Notes: generated by a model from the sequence alone, not told the origin. DNA of 28,019 nt from DATDMG01 sp036518955 (GCA_036518955.1 DATDMG010000232.1:1-28019), one strand, 5' to 3'. Counted from the first letter of the stretch, positions 1 through 10,100 are shown. Numbers and translations are program-made.

Positions 1-86
1 ACCGCCACCAGATCTGGGACCTGCTGCACCACGACGACACCCGCCACCAGGTGCACCACCAGGAGGCCCTGATCCCCCATGGCTGA
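1..86 (+). CDS. C-terminal end of an upstream ABC transporter gene (probably the ATPase), partial
   Basis: Reading frame 3 is open from the window edge and ends at TGA 84-86, giving about 27 residues that begin RHQIWDLLHHDD. The other forward frames give low-complexity Pro/Thr/Arg strings, so this is the credible one. The stop overlaps the permease ATG at 79 by 8 nt, the usual arrangement for translationally coupled ABC operons. A charged, His-rich tail fits the end of a nitrate/sulfonate-type ABC ATPase. The identity rests on context, because no Walker motif lies inside the window. Confidence 0.45.
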   Translation, partial: RHQIWDLLHHDDTRHQVHHQEALIPHG

Positions 87-978
87 CACTGACACGATCA
101 CGCGCCCCGCAACCGCACCCTCGACCGTTTCACCGGACCTCGACGCGACATCCCTGCGACCACCGCGCCGCGGCGGGCGGGCCGCGGCCCGGTTCCAGGC
201 CCGGGCGCTCACCCTGCTGCGTCGCACGGCGGTGATTGCCGCCCTGCTGGTCGTGTGGGAGGTCGCACCGCGGATCCGGACCGGACCCGACAGCTACCTC
301 GTCGAACCCTCCCTGTTGCCGCCGTTCTCCCGAGTGGCCCAAGCCTGGTGGCAACTGCTCCTGGACGGCGAACTGTGGGACAACACCCAGCCCTCCCTCG
401 TCCGGTCGCTGTCCGGCTTCGCGCTGGCGGTCGGCGTCGGTGTACCGCTGGGCTTCGCCGTCGCCTGGTCCCGACACGTCCGGGACCTGCTCAACCCCGC
501 GCTGGAACTGTTCCGCAACACCGCCGCCCTGGCCCTGCTGCCGGCGTTCACGCTGATCCTCGGCCTCGGTGAGACCTCCAAGATCGCCCTCGTGTTCTAC
601 GCCTGCCTGTTCCCCGTCGTGCTCAACACCATCACCGGCGTCCACACCGTCGACCCGCTGCTCATCCGCTGTGCCCGATCGATGGGATTCCACCGCGTCC
701 GGCTGTTCCGCAAGGTCGTGCTGCCGGCCGCCGTCCCCAGCATCTTCACCGGGATCCGCCAGGCCGGCGCCGCGTCCATCCTCATCCTCCTCGCCGCCGA
801 GATGGTCGGCGCCAAGGCCGGCCTGGGCTACCTCATCAACTACACCCAGTTCAACTTCATGATCCCCCAGATGTACGCCGGCATCGTCACCATCGCCGTC
901 CTCGGACTGTGCTTCAACGCCACCCTCGTCGCCCTCGAGCGGCGCGCCTCACGCTGGCAGACCGAGGCCAACCGGTGA
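79..978 (+). CDS. ABC transporter permease, SsuC/TauC/NitT type
   Basis: The product is a 299-residue inner-membrane permease of a nitrate/sulfonate/taurine-type importer. It has a basic, Pro-rich N-terminus of about 40 residues, a first membrane segment (TAVIAALLVVWEV), the binding-protein-dependent transport domain over about residues 100-290, and the family signature EMVGAKAGLGYLI near residue 250. AGGAGG at 61-66 lies 12 nt before the ATG, inside the end of the preceding gene, so the two are probably co-translated. The substrate cannot be read from a permease. No binding-protein gene follows, and the operon appears to end here because the next sequence is transposase debris. Confidence 0.85.
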   Translation: MADTDTITRPATAPSTVSPDLDATSLRPPRRGGRAAARFQARALTLLRRTAVIAALLVVWEVAPRIRTGPDSYLVEPSLLPPFSRVAQAWWQLLLDGELWDNTQPSLVRSLSGFALAVGVGVPLGFAVAWSRHVRDLLNPALELFRNTAALALLPAFTLILGLGETSKIALVFYACLFPVVLNTITGVHTVDPLLIRCARSMGFHRVRLFRKVVLPAAVPSIFTGIRQAGAASILILLAAEMVGAKAGLGYLINYTQFNFMIPQMYAGIVTIAVLGLCFNATLVALERRASRWQTEANR

Positions 979-1086
979 ACCACCCGGGAACGACGACATC
1001 CCCGGCCAGGACTCGGAGCGCGAACGCGGAACGGGGGGCTACTCGGGCGCGACCTGCGGGGATGCGCGATATGAGATCACCGAGTG
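979..1086. other. Short intergenic stretch between permease and transposase remnant
   Basis: About 108 bases with no credible coding signal. The right boundary is the start of transposase-like sequence. No clear terminal inverted repeat of an insertion sequence is visible. Confidence 0.5.
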
Positions 1087-1441
1087 ATGGTGTTGGGGAC
1101 AGTGTGCCGGTTCGTGCTGCGGGGGCTGCTGGTCCTGGTGGGGCTGGCTCCTACTCCCGACGCGAAGGACGTGGAAATCGCCGTCCTGCGTCACCAGGTG
1201 GCGGTGCTGCGGCGGCAGGTGACCCGGCCCCGGTACACGCCTAGGGATCGGTTTCTGCTGGCCTGCCTGGCTGGCCCACCTGCTGCCCCGGGACCGGTGG
1301 TCGATCTTCTTGGTCACCCCGGCGACGCCGCTACGCTGGCACCGGGAGCTGGTGGCCTGCCGGTGGAGCTACCGGCACACCCATACAGGCCGGCATCCGG
1401 AAACCGCCCCGAAACGCGGCGTACCTATCATGCGCGCATGA
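1087..1441 (+). pseudogene. Truncated, frameshifted integrase-type transposase fragment
   Basis: The first frame gives a typical N-terminus of integrase-core insertion-sequence transposases (DAKDVEIAVLRHQVAVLRRQ, then RPRYTPRDR). Near 1274-1277 similarity jumps to the +1 frame, which continues HLLPRDRWSIFLVTP, LRWHRELVACRWSYRHTH. One extra C in the run at 1275-1277 would explain the jump. The second frame stops at TGA 1439-1441, which overlaps the ATG of the following hydrolase. Only the region before the DDE catalytic core remains, so it cannot be active. A conceptual reading that joins the first frame to the hydrolase is an artefact. Confidence 0.8.
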
Positions 1442-2406
1442 ACGCGACGCGGACGGTGGAGATCCACGGGCACGCCCGCGCCTATCGCCTGCTCGGGTCG
1501 GGACCGACCGCTCTGCTGCTCCTGCACGGGATCGGTTCGGACGGCGCGACCTGGGACACCGTGGCACCGCGGCTCGCGCAGCGGTTCACCGTGATCGTCC
1601 CGGACCTGCTCGGGCACGGTCGCTCCGCCAAGCCGCGTGCGGACTACAGCATCGGCGGGTACGCCAACGGCATGCGTGACCTGCTCGGCGTCCTGGACGT
1701 CGAACGCGTGACAGTGATCGGGCACAGCTTCGGCGGCGGTGTCGCCACACAGTTCGCCTACCAGTTCCCGGAACGGACCGACCGGCTCGTCCTGGTCGCG
1801 GGCGGCGGCCTCGGCCCCGAGGTGAGTGTCGTGCTCCGGGCGCTCACCCTGCCTGGAGTCGGAGCCGCGCTGCGGCTCACCCAGGTGGCGCCGCTGCGGT
1901 GGACGCTGCGCGCCCTGCGTGCCGCCGCCGCCCGCGTCGTCCCGCCCGCGCTCGCCACGGACCTGGGGGAGGCGCTCGTGATCCACGATGCGTTGCGCGA
2001 CCCGGCGACCCGGGCGGCGTTCCTGCACGTGCTGCGGCACGTCGTGGATCGGGAAGGACAGCTCATCACGATGCGCGACCGCGCGTACCTCACGCAGGGT
2101 CTGCCGACGCTGATCGTGTGGGGGGAGCAGGATCACGTCCTTCCGGTCGCCCATGCGCAGGTGGCGGCGGAGGTGATGCCGGGTTCACGCTCGGTCGTCC
2201 TGCCCGGGGTAGGGCACTTCCCGCACCGCGAGGCGCCCGAGGAGTTCGTCCGCGTGGTGACCGAGTTCGTCGAGGCGACCCGACCGAACCGCTGGGACGC
2301 ACGGCGCTGGCGACGGCTCCTGCAGGCCCGCTCGGCGGCATCCTCCGGATCGCCCGACCCGCCGTCCAGCGTTTATGCGACGCGCCCGAGGGCGGTGCGC
2401 ACCTGA
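1438..2406 (+). CDS. Alpha/beta-hydrolase fold protein
   Basis: The product is a soluble alpha/beta hydrolase of 322 residues. It has the oxyanion region LLLHGIGSDG, the nucleophile elbow GHSFGGG (Ser near residue 100), an acid in WGEQDHVLP and the catalytic His in GVGHFPHREAP, so the triad is complete. The Arg-rich 40-residue tail is not part of the fold. I chose ATG 1438 because upstream in-frame sequence is out-of-frame transposase, not hydrolase. It forms an ATGA overlap with the transposase fragment's stop, and no strong ribosome binding site is seen. The substrate is unknown; esterase, lactonase or haloperoxidase-like activity is possible. The gene may be a survivor stranded by insertions. 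Confidence 0.8.
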   Translation: MNATRTVEIHGHARAYRLLGSGPTALLLLHGIGSDGATWDTVAPRLAQRFTVIVPDLLGHGRSAKPRADYSIGGYANGMRDLLGVLDVERVTVIGHSFGGGVATQFAYQFPERTDRLVLVAGGGLGPEVSVVLRALTLPGVGAALRLTQVAPLRWTLRALRAAAARVVPPALATDLGEALVIHDALRDPATRAAFLHVLRHVVDREGQLITMRDRAYLTQGLPTLIVWGEQDHVLPVAHAQVAAEVMPGSRSVVLPGVGHFPHREAPEEFVRVVTEFVEATRPNRWDARRWRRLLQARSAASSGSPDPPSSVYATRPRAVRT

Positions 2407-2436
2407 CGCCCTGTCGTCCCACGGCACGTGGCCCAG

Positions 2437-2690
2437 CCCGGTCAGGCCAGGAGGCGATCGCATCCTCCTCGCCCTGGGTGATCGAGTACCGCATGGTCAC
2501 CGGTGACGGCCGCACGGTCTGGGTCGAAGGCGTGCTCCGACCCGAGAAGCTGACGGACGGTGCCGTGGTGATGTCCACCCGGCTGATCGACGAGCGCATG
2601 CATCGGGAGGAGCACCTGCGGCGCCAGGCCACCACCGACCCGCTCACCGGACTGGCCAACCGGGCCCCGGATGACGCGCTGGCTCGACCA
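2437..2690 (+). pseudogene. Fragment of a PAS-GGDEF diguanylate cyclase gene
   Basis: One forward frame carries the end of a PAS domain (WVIEYRMVTGDGRTVWVEGV, then VVMSTRLIDERMHREE) followed by the start of a GGDEF domain (LRRQATTDPLTGLANR). Sequence similarity then ends and the GGDEF active site is absent. No start codon or ribosome binding site precedes it in a sensible place. It is an internal scrap of a signalling gene, left by deletion or insertion. The family assignment is firm because the DPLTGLANR junction is diagnostic. Confidence 0.75.
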
Positions 2691-2767
2691 GATGCTCACC
2701 AGCCTGACCTGCACCCAGGCACCAAGCCTCACGGCGGGGTGACCTCCATCGGCCGGCCCCGACCCCG

Positions 2768-2992
2768 CTAGACCGCCCTCATCGATAGGTCATGGCGCTG
2801 CACCTGCGGGTCCCTGGACAGCAGGGTCAGCCCGTCGCACCGGGCCTGGGCGACGAGCATCCGGTCGAACGGATCGCGATGCAGTAGAGGCAAGCTCCCC
2901 GCCTCGGCCGTGTGCCGGGACCGGATCGGCAACTCGCTGAGGCCGCAACGCTCCAGGACGTCGAGCAGATCGGGCGGCCCGGTGAGCTTGGG
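2768..2992 (-). pseudogene. C-terminal fragment of a VapC-type PIN-domain toxin
   Basis: Read on the minus strand, the last 70 or so residues match the end of a PIN-domain ribonuclease: LLDVLERCGLSELPI, HRDPFDRMLVAQA with the conserved Asp, and LLSRDPQV, ending at TAG (2770-2768). Upstream of PKLTGPPDLL the similarity stops and the strand is instead antisense to another broken gene. The N-terminal acidic residues are missing, so it cannot be a working toxin, and no antitoxin gene is nearby. Confidence 0.75.
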
Positions 2993-2997
2993 TGTCG

Positions 2998-3282
2998 ATC
3001 GGGGCGTCCACGTGTCTACCGAGATGGCGACCACTACCGCATCAAGGACAAGGTCGAAGTCGACGCTCTGCTCGAAACACCCGACGGACGTGTCATCGCG
3101 ATCGAGGTCAAGGCCGGAGCGACCGTCCGCGGCGAGGATCTCGCCGGCCTGCGACACCTTGCCCAACGACTGGATCGCCGGTTCGTCGCCGGATATGTCC
3201 TGCACACCGGCCAGAGACCCTGCCGTTCGGCGACTGCCTGCGCGCTATCCCCGTCGACGCACTCTGGAACAGCACCACCTGA
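2998..3282 (+). pseudogene. C-terminal fragment of a DUF4143 AAA-type ATPase, frameshifted
   Basis: The forward frame reads VYRDGDHYRIKDKVEVDALL, PDGRVIAIEVKAGATV, GLRHLAQRLDRRFVAGYVL, which is the nuclease-like end of DUF4143 ATPases. Near 3214 it shifts to a frame reading ETLPFGDCLRAIPVDALW and stops at TGA 3280-3282; one missing base explains the shift. The ATPase half is absent. The fragment abuts the VapC fragment on the opposite strand at about 2992, so the junction marks an old recombination or insertion point. Confidence 0.75.
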
Positions 3283-3607
3283 TGTCACGCCAGTACGACA
3301 CCACCGTCGCCGGCCACGAACTGCCCACCGAGGTGGCCCGCCGGATCCGGGCGTCCGTGCCGAACACGTACCGAAGTTCGAGGCCCGCCCCGGCGCCCTG
3401 CCGCGGTGACAGTGGGCCCTCGCCGCCGCCACCCGCGGCTTCGTGATCTCCACCAGGGCCGGGTGGGCTAGATTGCGTAGCGTTGGGGATGCTCACCACG
3501 GGTGCCGGGTAGGGGAGATGGCCGGTGACCTCGGAAGCGCAGATCGTGGAGGGGCACCGGTTGGCGGTCGCCGGCCAGGAGCCCACGATCGCCCGGGACG
3601 TCGGGGC
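3283..3607. other. Non-coding or decayed stretch left of the AraC repeat
   Basis: About 325 bases with only short open frames and no recognisable protein similarity. A 44-codon GTG frame starting near 3523 runs into the repeat but shows no family motif. Decayed flank of the DUF4143 and AraC fragments is the best description. Confidence 0.4.
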
Positions 3608-3712
3608 CGAGGTCGTGCCCCCGCTCCTTCGCGACCAGGCAGATCGACCAGGCAGATAGCGCAGCGTGTGCGGGGCGATCACTGCCGCCGCGAAGGGTAC
3701 ATAGTAGGTCAT
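3608..3712 (-). pseudogene. 5' stub of a duplicated AraC-family regulator gene
   Basis: From the start codon at 3712 the minus strand encodes MTYYVPFAAAVIAPHTLRYL, against MTYVPFAAAVIAPHMLRYL in the intact gene ending at 17750. A net 11-nt gain from the 13-nt tandem duplication then breaks the frame, with LVAKERGHDL continuing in another frame. Beyond 3608 the homology fades and the sensor and HTH regions are missing. It is inactive as a protein. Confidence 0.85.
3632..3657. repeat. 13-nt perfect tandem duplication inside the AraC stub
   Basis: The unit CGACCAGGCAGAT occurs at 3632-3644 and 3645-3657. The intact right copy has one unit with two extra bases. This is the lesion that frameshifts the left AraC stub. 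Confidence 0.9.
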
Positions 3713-3764
3713 ACACGCTCCGGTAGCTCGTCGGACATCCAGTATGGCCGCCGCAGTGCCGACG

Positions 3765-3816
3765 GGTGTCCGCCCGGGCCCTCCCGGGCCGCGGACACCG
3801 ATGCCTACCATCGGGG
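3765..3816. promoter_or_regulatory. Duplicated operator/promoter segment with two inverted repeats, upstream of the megasynthase
   Basis: The inverted repeat at 3765-3799 has arms beginning GGTGTCCG and ending CGGACACC and is base-for-base the same as 18861-18895. Next to it, CCGATG and CATCGG form a second, shorter palindrome. At the right copy this segment separates AraC from the SDR and is the natural place for an AraC operator. Here its plus-strand side faces the megasynthase, 340 bp away. Regulatory function is inferred. Confidence 0.5.
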
Positions 3817-3818
3817 CG

Positions 3819-4079
3819 TTCAAGGGATCGCCGCCCTGATCGATACAACCCTGGTCACAGCAGTCGCCGACGGGCCCGCACGGGATGCGTAGATGTAGAT
3901 GACGGCCGGCTCGTAACGACGGCACCGCTGGCCGGGCCCGCGAGGACAGATTGGCACGAGGCGGGCGGGCCGAGACGCCTTTTCCGGGTGTACTCGAAAG
4001 AGAACCCGGGACGGCGGTCGGCGTCCCACACACGTCTCGAAAAGCCAATTCGGTGAACACCGGCGATACCCGGGGTTCT
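3819..4079. other. Leader region upstream of the megasynthase
   Basis: About 260 bases with no convincing gene. It should contain the promoter and untranslated leader of the cluster, but no sigma-70-like pair stands out by eye. Short open frames on both strands show no family motifs. Confidence 0.4.
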
Positions 4080-4112
4080 GGATGGCCAGCACGGTGCGGT
4101 GCCCAGCCATCC
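4080..4112 (+). promoter_or_regulatory. Stem-loop in the megasynthase leader
   Basis: GGATGGC (4080-4086) pairs with GCCATCC (4106-4112), and GCAC (4089-4092) pairs with GTGC (4099-4102), with a CA/CCA internal loop and a 6-nt loop. It sits 16 nt before the ribosome binding site. No T-run follows, so it is not an ordinary terminator. A leader structure affecting translation or an operator palindrome are both possible. Confidence 0.5.
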
Positions 4113-4128
4113 AATTCTGATCAGTGAC

Positions 4129-4133
4129 GGAGG
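4129..4133 (+). promoter_or_regulatory. Ribosome binding site deciding the megasynthase start
   Basis: GGAGG lies 5 nt before ATG 4139. The alternative in-frame GTG at 4124 would put this site inside the coding region and has no site of its own, so 4139 is preferred. Confidence 0.75.
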
Positions 4134-4138
4134 CTCTC

Positions 4139-7100
4139 ATGGACCAAGGTTCGATCGCGACACCTGGACACAGAAGGGGATTCCAGAGCTTTGCGGCCGT
4201 ACTGAGAAACCACCTGGAACGCCAGGCCGACGCGCTCGCGTGCCGGTTTCTGCGCGATGGCGCCGCACCGGGCGGCACGGAAGCCGAGTCGACGAGCTAC
4301 CGCGAGCTCGACCTCCGCGTCCGGGCCGTCGCCGCGCTCCTACAGCATGAGAACGTGGCAGGCAAGCCGGTCCTGCTGCTTCACCCTCCTGGACTGGACT
4401 ACATCGCCGGATTTCTCGGCTGCCTTTATGCGAACGCGATAGCCATTCCCGCGTACCCGCCCGACGCGATGCGCTTTGGCCAGACCATGCCCCGACTCGC
4501 CGCCATCGTTCGGGATTCGGAGGCGACACACGCGCTCACTAGCGACGATTTCTCCCGACTCGCCGCCGCCAACACGGCGGAGCTCACCGCGCTTGGGATC
4601 CACGATATGCGCTGGCTCGTGACCAGCGGGCTCGATCCGGCTGGGGCGGATGACTGGCGGATGCCGGATACCACGGGGGACACGGTGGCATTCCTTCAGT
4701 ACACCTCGGGCTCCACGTCCTCCCCCAAGGGCGTCGTGGTCAGTAACAGCAGTCTGCTCAACAATCTTCGTGCGACATACCGCAAGCTGCAGCATGGCTC
4801 GGAGTCGGGGCTCGTGTCATGGCTGCCGCCCTACCACGACATGGGTCTCATCGGCGGAATCCTGGAACCGCTGTACGGAGGATTCCCTACGCATCTGATG
4901 TCCCCGATGTCCTTCTTGCGGCGACCGCTGCTGTGGCTGGAGACGCTGTCGACCACGCGTGCCTCCACCAGTGTTGCACCCAACTTCGGTTTCGAGCACT
5001 GCCTGCGCAGGATCACGGACGAGCAGCGCGACCGGCTCGATCTGAGCCACTGGAAGCACGGACTGAACGGTGCCGAGCCGGTTCGTGCCGATACGCTCCG
5101 CCGGTTCGCGGAGCGGTTCGCGCCGTGCGGCCTCGATCGACGTACCTTGCTGCCCTCCTACGGCCTGGCCGAGGCGACGCTGATGGTGTCGTGCCTCGAC
5201 CCAGGCGGAACGGCCGCCATCCACGCGTTCGCGTCCGATGCACTGGAAGCTGGCATCGCCGAGCCCCCGGCGCGGGCGGACAAGGGACGGGTTACCCACG
5301 TCGTGGGGTGTGGGACGGCCGTCGAGGGGGTGGAGATTGTCATCGTCGACGCCGCGACCCGCCGGAAGATCACCGCGGAGGGCAGGGTGGGGGAGGTCTG
5401 GCTCGCGGGCGCGAGCCTGGCAGTCGGTTACTGGCGCAACCCCGACGCTACCCGAGAGACCTTCCAGGCCCGTATTGAGGGCGCGGGAGAGACGCACTAT
5501 CTCCGTACCGGCGACCTGGGCTTCATGATCAATAATCAGCTGTACCTCGTGGGCCGCATCAAGGACATGATGATCCTGCAGGGGCGCAACCACTACCCGC
5601 ACGACATCGAGCTCACCGTCGAACAGGCCGACAACGCGATCCGGGAGACCAACGGCGCGGCCTTCTCCATCGAGGTGGATGGCGCCGAGGAGATGGTGGT
5701 CGCCTACGAGGTCAAGAGCACTCCCGCCGACGACGGGCGGGCGCTGCTGGCCAGACTGCGCTCGGCGATCGCCGAAGCGCACGAGATCATGCCCCACGCG
5801 ATTGTGCTGCTGAAACGAGGTACCGTCCACAAGACGACCAGCGGCAAGATCCAGCGTCAGGCGTGTCGGGCGGATTTCCTCAGCCTCGGGCTCAGCGTGG
5901 TCGCCGCAAGTGTCGCCCGGGGCGCCGGACCGGAGCCAACGGCCTCCGTTCTCGCAGGCCTCTCCGCCGACGACCGTCGGCAACGGGTGGTCGACGCCGT
6001 CAGCACGGTCCTGGCCGGCCTGTCTCCGGCCGTCGACCCCGCCACCGCGCCCACCGCGACGTTCTCCCAACTCGGACTGGACTACCTGAGCCTCCTCACC
6101 GCCGTACGAGAGTTGGAGCGGCGACTCGGCATCGAGATCATGATGGGTGAACTGCTGGTGCGCCCGCGGGTCGACACGCTGGTCGCCCTGCTCCTCGGTG
6201 CAGAGGACACGGACGGGACCACACCGGGGGCCACCCACGTGGCCCGGGAGGATGTCGTCACGTCCGCCGAGACACGGTCGCCCGAGCCGCCGTGGGACTC
6301 AGCGGCCATCGAGTCCTGGCTCGTCACAAGGTTCGCTGCGGGGCTGGGGCTGCCGGCGGAGGCGGTCGATGTCACCAGACCGCTGCTGTCCCTCGGCCTC
6401 GACTCGCGGCAGGCTTTCACGATCCTGGCAGAGCTGGGTTCCCAGATGGGACGCGAGGTGACCCCGGGCAGTCTCTTCGACCATCCCACCATTCGCGCCA
6501 TCGCCGCCCTCCACGGCGGCGAACATGCGGGCAATGAGCACGTCGCCAGCCGCACCGTGATCTCCGCGAGGTCAAGCGACAGCGACCGGGGCGACGAACC
6601 GATCGCGATCATCGGGGTCGGCTGCCGTTTCCCCGGGGCGCCCGACCCGGACAGCTACTGGCGGCTGCTCGTAGACGGGCGCGACGCGATCACCGCGGTT
6701 CCCCGTACCCGCTGGGACGCCGACCGGCTGAACGCGCCGAAATTCGGTGGCTTCATCGACCGGATCGACGAGTTCGACGCCCGCTTCTTCGGCATGTCGG
6801 CCAGGGAGGCGATCAACACCGACCCTCAGCAACGGCTGCTCCTGGAGATCGCCTGGCAGACCGTGGAGGACGCGGGCCTCGACCCGACTCGGCTCGCGGA
6901 CGGCTCCACCGGCGTCTTCGTGGGCATCAGCAGCCACGACTACGCCGAGCGTGCGATAAACCGGCCGGACTCGGTGGACGTCCAGGCGGTCACCGGCAAC
7001 GCGTCCTCCGTGGCGGCCAACCGGTTGTCGTACACGCTCGACCTGCGGGGGCCGAGCCTCGCCCTCGACACGGCCTGCTCGTCGTCGCTGCTCGCGGTCC

Positions 7101-10100
7101 ATCTGGCGTGCGAGAGCCTGCGCCGCGGCGAGTGCGACACCGCGCTCGCCGGCGGGGTGAACCTCATGATCACCCCTGGTCTCAGCGTGGCGTTCGCCGC
7201 GAGCAACATGCTGTCGCCGGACGGCCGCTGCCGCACCTTCGACGACTCCGCCGACGGCTACGTGCGTGGAGAGGGTGCGGGCCTTGTCCTCCTGAAGCCC
7301 TTGTCGGCGGCGATCAGGGACGGCGACCGGGTCCAGGCGGTGATCAAGGGATCGGCGACGGGACACGGCGGCCGGAGCAACGGCCTCACCGCCCCCAAGG
7401 GATCGGCCCAACGGGTCGTCATCGAACGCGCGCTGGCCCAGGCCGGGCTGAGCGGCGACGGGATCGACTACGTCGAAGCCCACGGTACCGGCACCCCGCT
7501 CGGCGACCCCGTCGAATGGGAGGCCCTGGCAGCCGTCCACGGCCGCCACCGACCGCCGGGCAACCCCTGCCTTGTCGGGTCGGTCAAGACCAACATCGGC
7601 CACCTGGAGGCGGCGGCGGGCATCGCGGGGCTCATCAAGGCCGCGTTCGTGGTACGTCACCGTCAGGTGCCACCGACCTTGCACCTTCGTACCCCCAACC
7701 GCCACCTGGTATGGGAAGGCTCAGGACTCGACGTACCGACGCGGCTCACCGAACTGCCCAACGAGGCGCCGGTACGGGCGGGAGTCAGTTCGTTCGGTTT
7801 CGGCGGCTCGAACGTGCACGTGGTGCTCGAGTCGGCCCCCGAACCCGCTCCGGACAATGCCGTCTCCCCGAGGCGCCCGCTGCACCCGCTGTCGTTGTCG
7901 GCACACACCCCCACGGCGCTCACCGCTCTGGCGCAGCGCTACCGCACCCACCTTGCCGCACATCCGGGCCTGGATCTCGGGGACCTCTGCCAGACCGCGA
8001 ACACGGGCCGCCCTCGGCTCCCGTACCGAGCAGTGGTCACCGTCGGGACCGCCGAGGCACTCGACCTTGCGCTCGACGCTCTGGCGCGAGGCGAAGCGTC
8101 GACTGCCGTCGTCCGCGACCATGCGCGGTCCGGCCATCCGCCCCGGGTCGCTTTTCTCTTCAGCGGCCAGGGCACCCAGTACACCGGGATGGGGAAAGGG
8201 CTGTACGACACGCACCGAGGTTTCGCCAGCACCCTCGACCGCGCCGACCAGGTGTTGCGGCCACGGCTCGGCGTCCCACTGCCGGACTTGATCTTCACCG
8301 AGGAGGGTACGGAGCGGCTGCGGAGCACCCGCTACTGCCAGGCCGCCCTCGTGGCGCTGGAGGTCGCGCTCGCCGAACTGTGGATGTCGCTCGGCGTGCG
8401 GCCGGCCGCCGTGCTCGGGCACAGCATCGGAGCGTACGCGGCCGCGTGCGTGGCCGGGGTGATGTCCTTTGAGGACGCATTGGTGCTGGCCGCGCTGCGC
8501 GGCAGATACATGGACGAGCAGCCCGGAGACGGCGCGATGATCGCCTGCACCGCAACCGTCGATACGGTTCACGAGGTGACCGCTGGTCTTGACTCGATAT
8601 CGGTGGCTGCTGTCAACGCCCCCGGCCATGTCGTGTTGTCGGGGGAACGCGCGGAGATCGACAAGGCGCGCGGCCTCTTGGAGGACCGGTCCGTCGTCGT
8701 CAGACCGATCGCGGTGACGCACGCCTTCCACTCCCCGCTGATGGCCGGCGCGGCACGGCAGCTACGCGAGGCGGCCCGGGCCTTCGAGTTCGCGGCGCCG
8801 GAAATCCCCTGGGTCTTCGATACCACCGGCGAGTTGGTCAGTGGACGAATCGGCGCCGACGATCTGGCGGAGCATGTGACCGGCACGGTCCGCTTCGCCG
8901 ACGGATTCGCCACGCTCCGCGGTCTCGGCTGTGACGCGTTCGTCGAAATCGGCCCGCACACGACCCTGCTCGGCCTGGCCCGCACGATGACGCATGAGTC
9001 CGACGCGGACCCCGTGCTGTGGCTGCCCTCCCTGCGACGCCGCGACGGCGAGGCGATGGAGGACGGCGACTGGAACACGCTTCTGCGGTCGCTGGGCCGC
9101 GTCCACTGCGCCGGCGGCGACGTGGACTGGGCCGCTCTCGACGAGGGGTACCGGAGGCCGCGGGTCCAGGTGCCGCACACCGTCCTCGAGGGACAGGCCT
9201 ACTGGATCGGCTCCACCCCCGAGGAGGAGGGCCAGCCGGTAGCGGCACCGCTCCAGGAACCCGGATCACCTTCGCCGGCCGCTGCCGCACCGGTGGCCCC
9301 GGACGGAGTGGGGCGGGTGGTCCTCGGGCAGGTGGCGCTGGTGTGTGGCTACCCCGCCGACCAGATCCCCCGTGACGCACGCCTGGGCAGGGACCTCGGG
9401 TTCGACTCGCTCATGCGCACCGAGCTACAGCGGTCGCTCTCCCAGCGGTTCCCGGGGCGTCTGGAGGAGCACCGGGAAGCCCTGCTCGGGGACCCTACCG
9501 TGGGACTGCTGGTGGATATTCTCAGCACCGGAACCGCACCGGCCACCCACGCCGATCCGCCGCTTCCTCAGCCCGCACCGTCGACGCCCGGGACTGTTCC
9601 GGCCGATGGGGCCGCCCGTGTGGTGAAGCAGGAGTTCACGTTCGAGGAGTGGCCCGAGTACGCGGAACTGCAGGACAGGATCCGCCAGGTCACCTCGAGC
9701 GGCGCGAACCCATACGGCCGGGTCCACGAGGGATTCAACTCCGGCCGCGCCTGCGTCGAGGGCCGCCCGGTCATCAACTTCTCGTCCTTCAACTACCTCG
9801 CCTTGTCGAACCACCCCCGCGTCCGCAGGACGGCGAAGGAGGCCATCGACCGGTTCGGCACCTCCAGCTCCGCGACGCCCCTGCTGTTCGGCGAGACACC
9901 TTTGCACCACGAGCTGGAGGCCGAGATCGCGTCCTTCCTCGGTACCGAAGCGGCCATCGTCTTCGCCGGCGGCCATGCCACGAACGTGGCGACCATCGGC
10001 CATCTCTTCGGCCCCGATGACCTGGTGCTGCATGACGAATGGATCCACGACAGCTCAGTACGCGGCTGCATACTCTCGGGCGCGCGGCGCAGGCCCTTCC

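Larger units (their letters stand above)
3608..3818. repeat. Left copy of a ~200-bp direct repeat (AraC start plus promoter)
   Basis: This segment matches 18718-18913 in the same orientation. By eye I count about seven substitutions over roughly 195 aligned bases, plus a 13-nt tandem duplication with a 2-nt loss, a 3-nt insertion and a 1-nt indel. It holds the first codons of the AraC gene (minus strand) and the whole shared promoter region. It lies 320 bp before the megasynthase start, so the cluster is bracketed by this pair. Confidence 0.9.

Noticed and set aside
1084..2406. A single 440-codon gene covering transposase-like and hydrolase sequence
   Set aside because: The first 118 codons are a transposase fragment that shifts frame midway; hydrolase homology starts at ATG 1438. 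The joined frame is accidental.
4817..6238. 473-codon minus-strand open frame opposite the FAAL domain
   Set aside because: Arg/Gly/Gln-rich antisense shadow without motifs; the plus strand is clearly coding.
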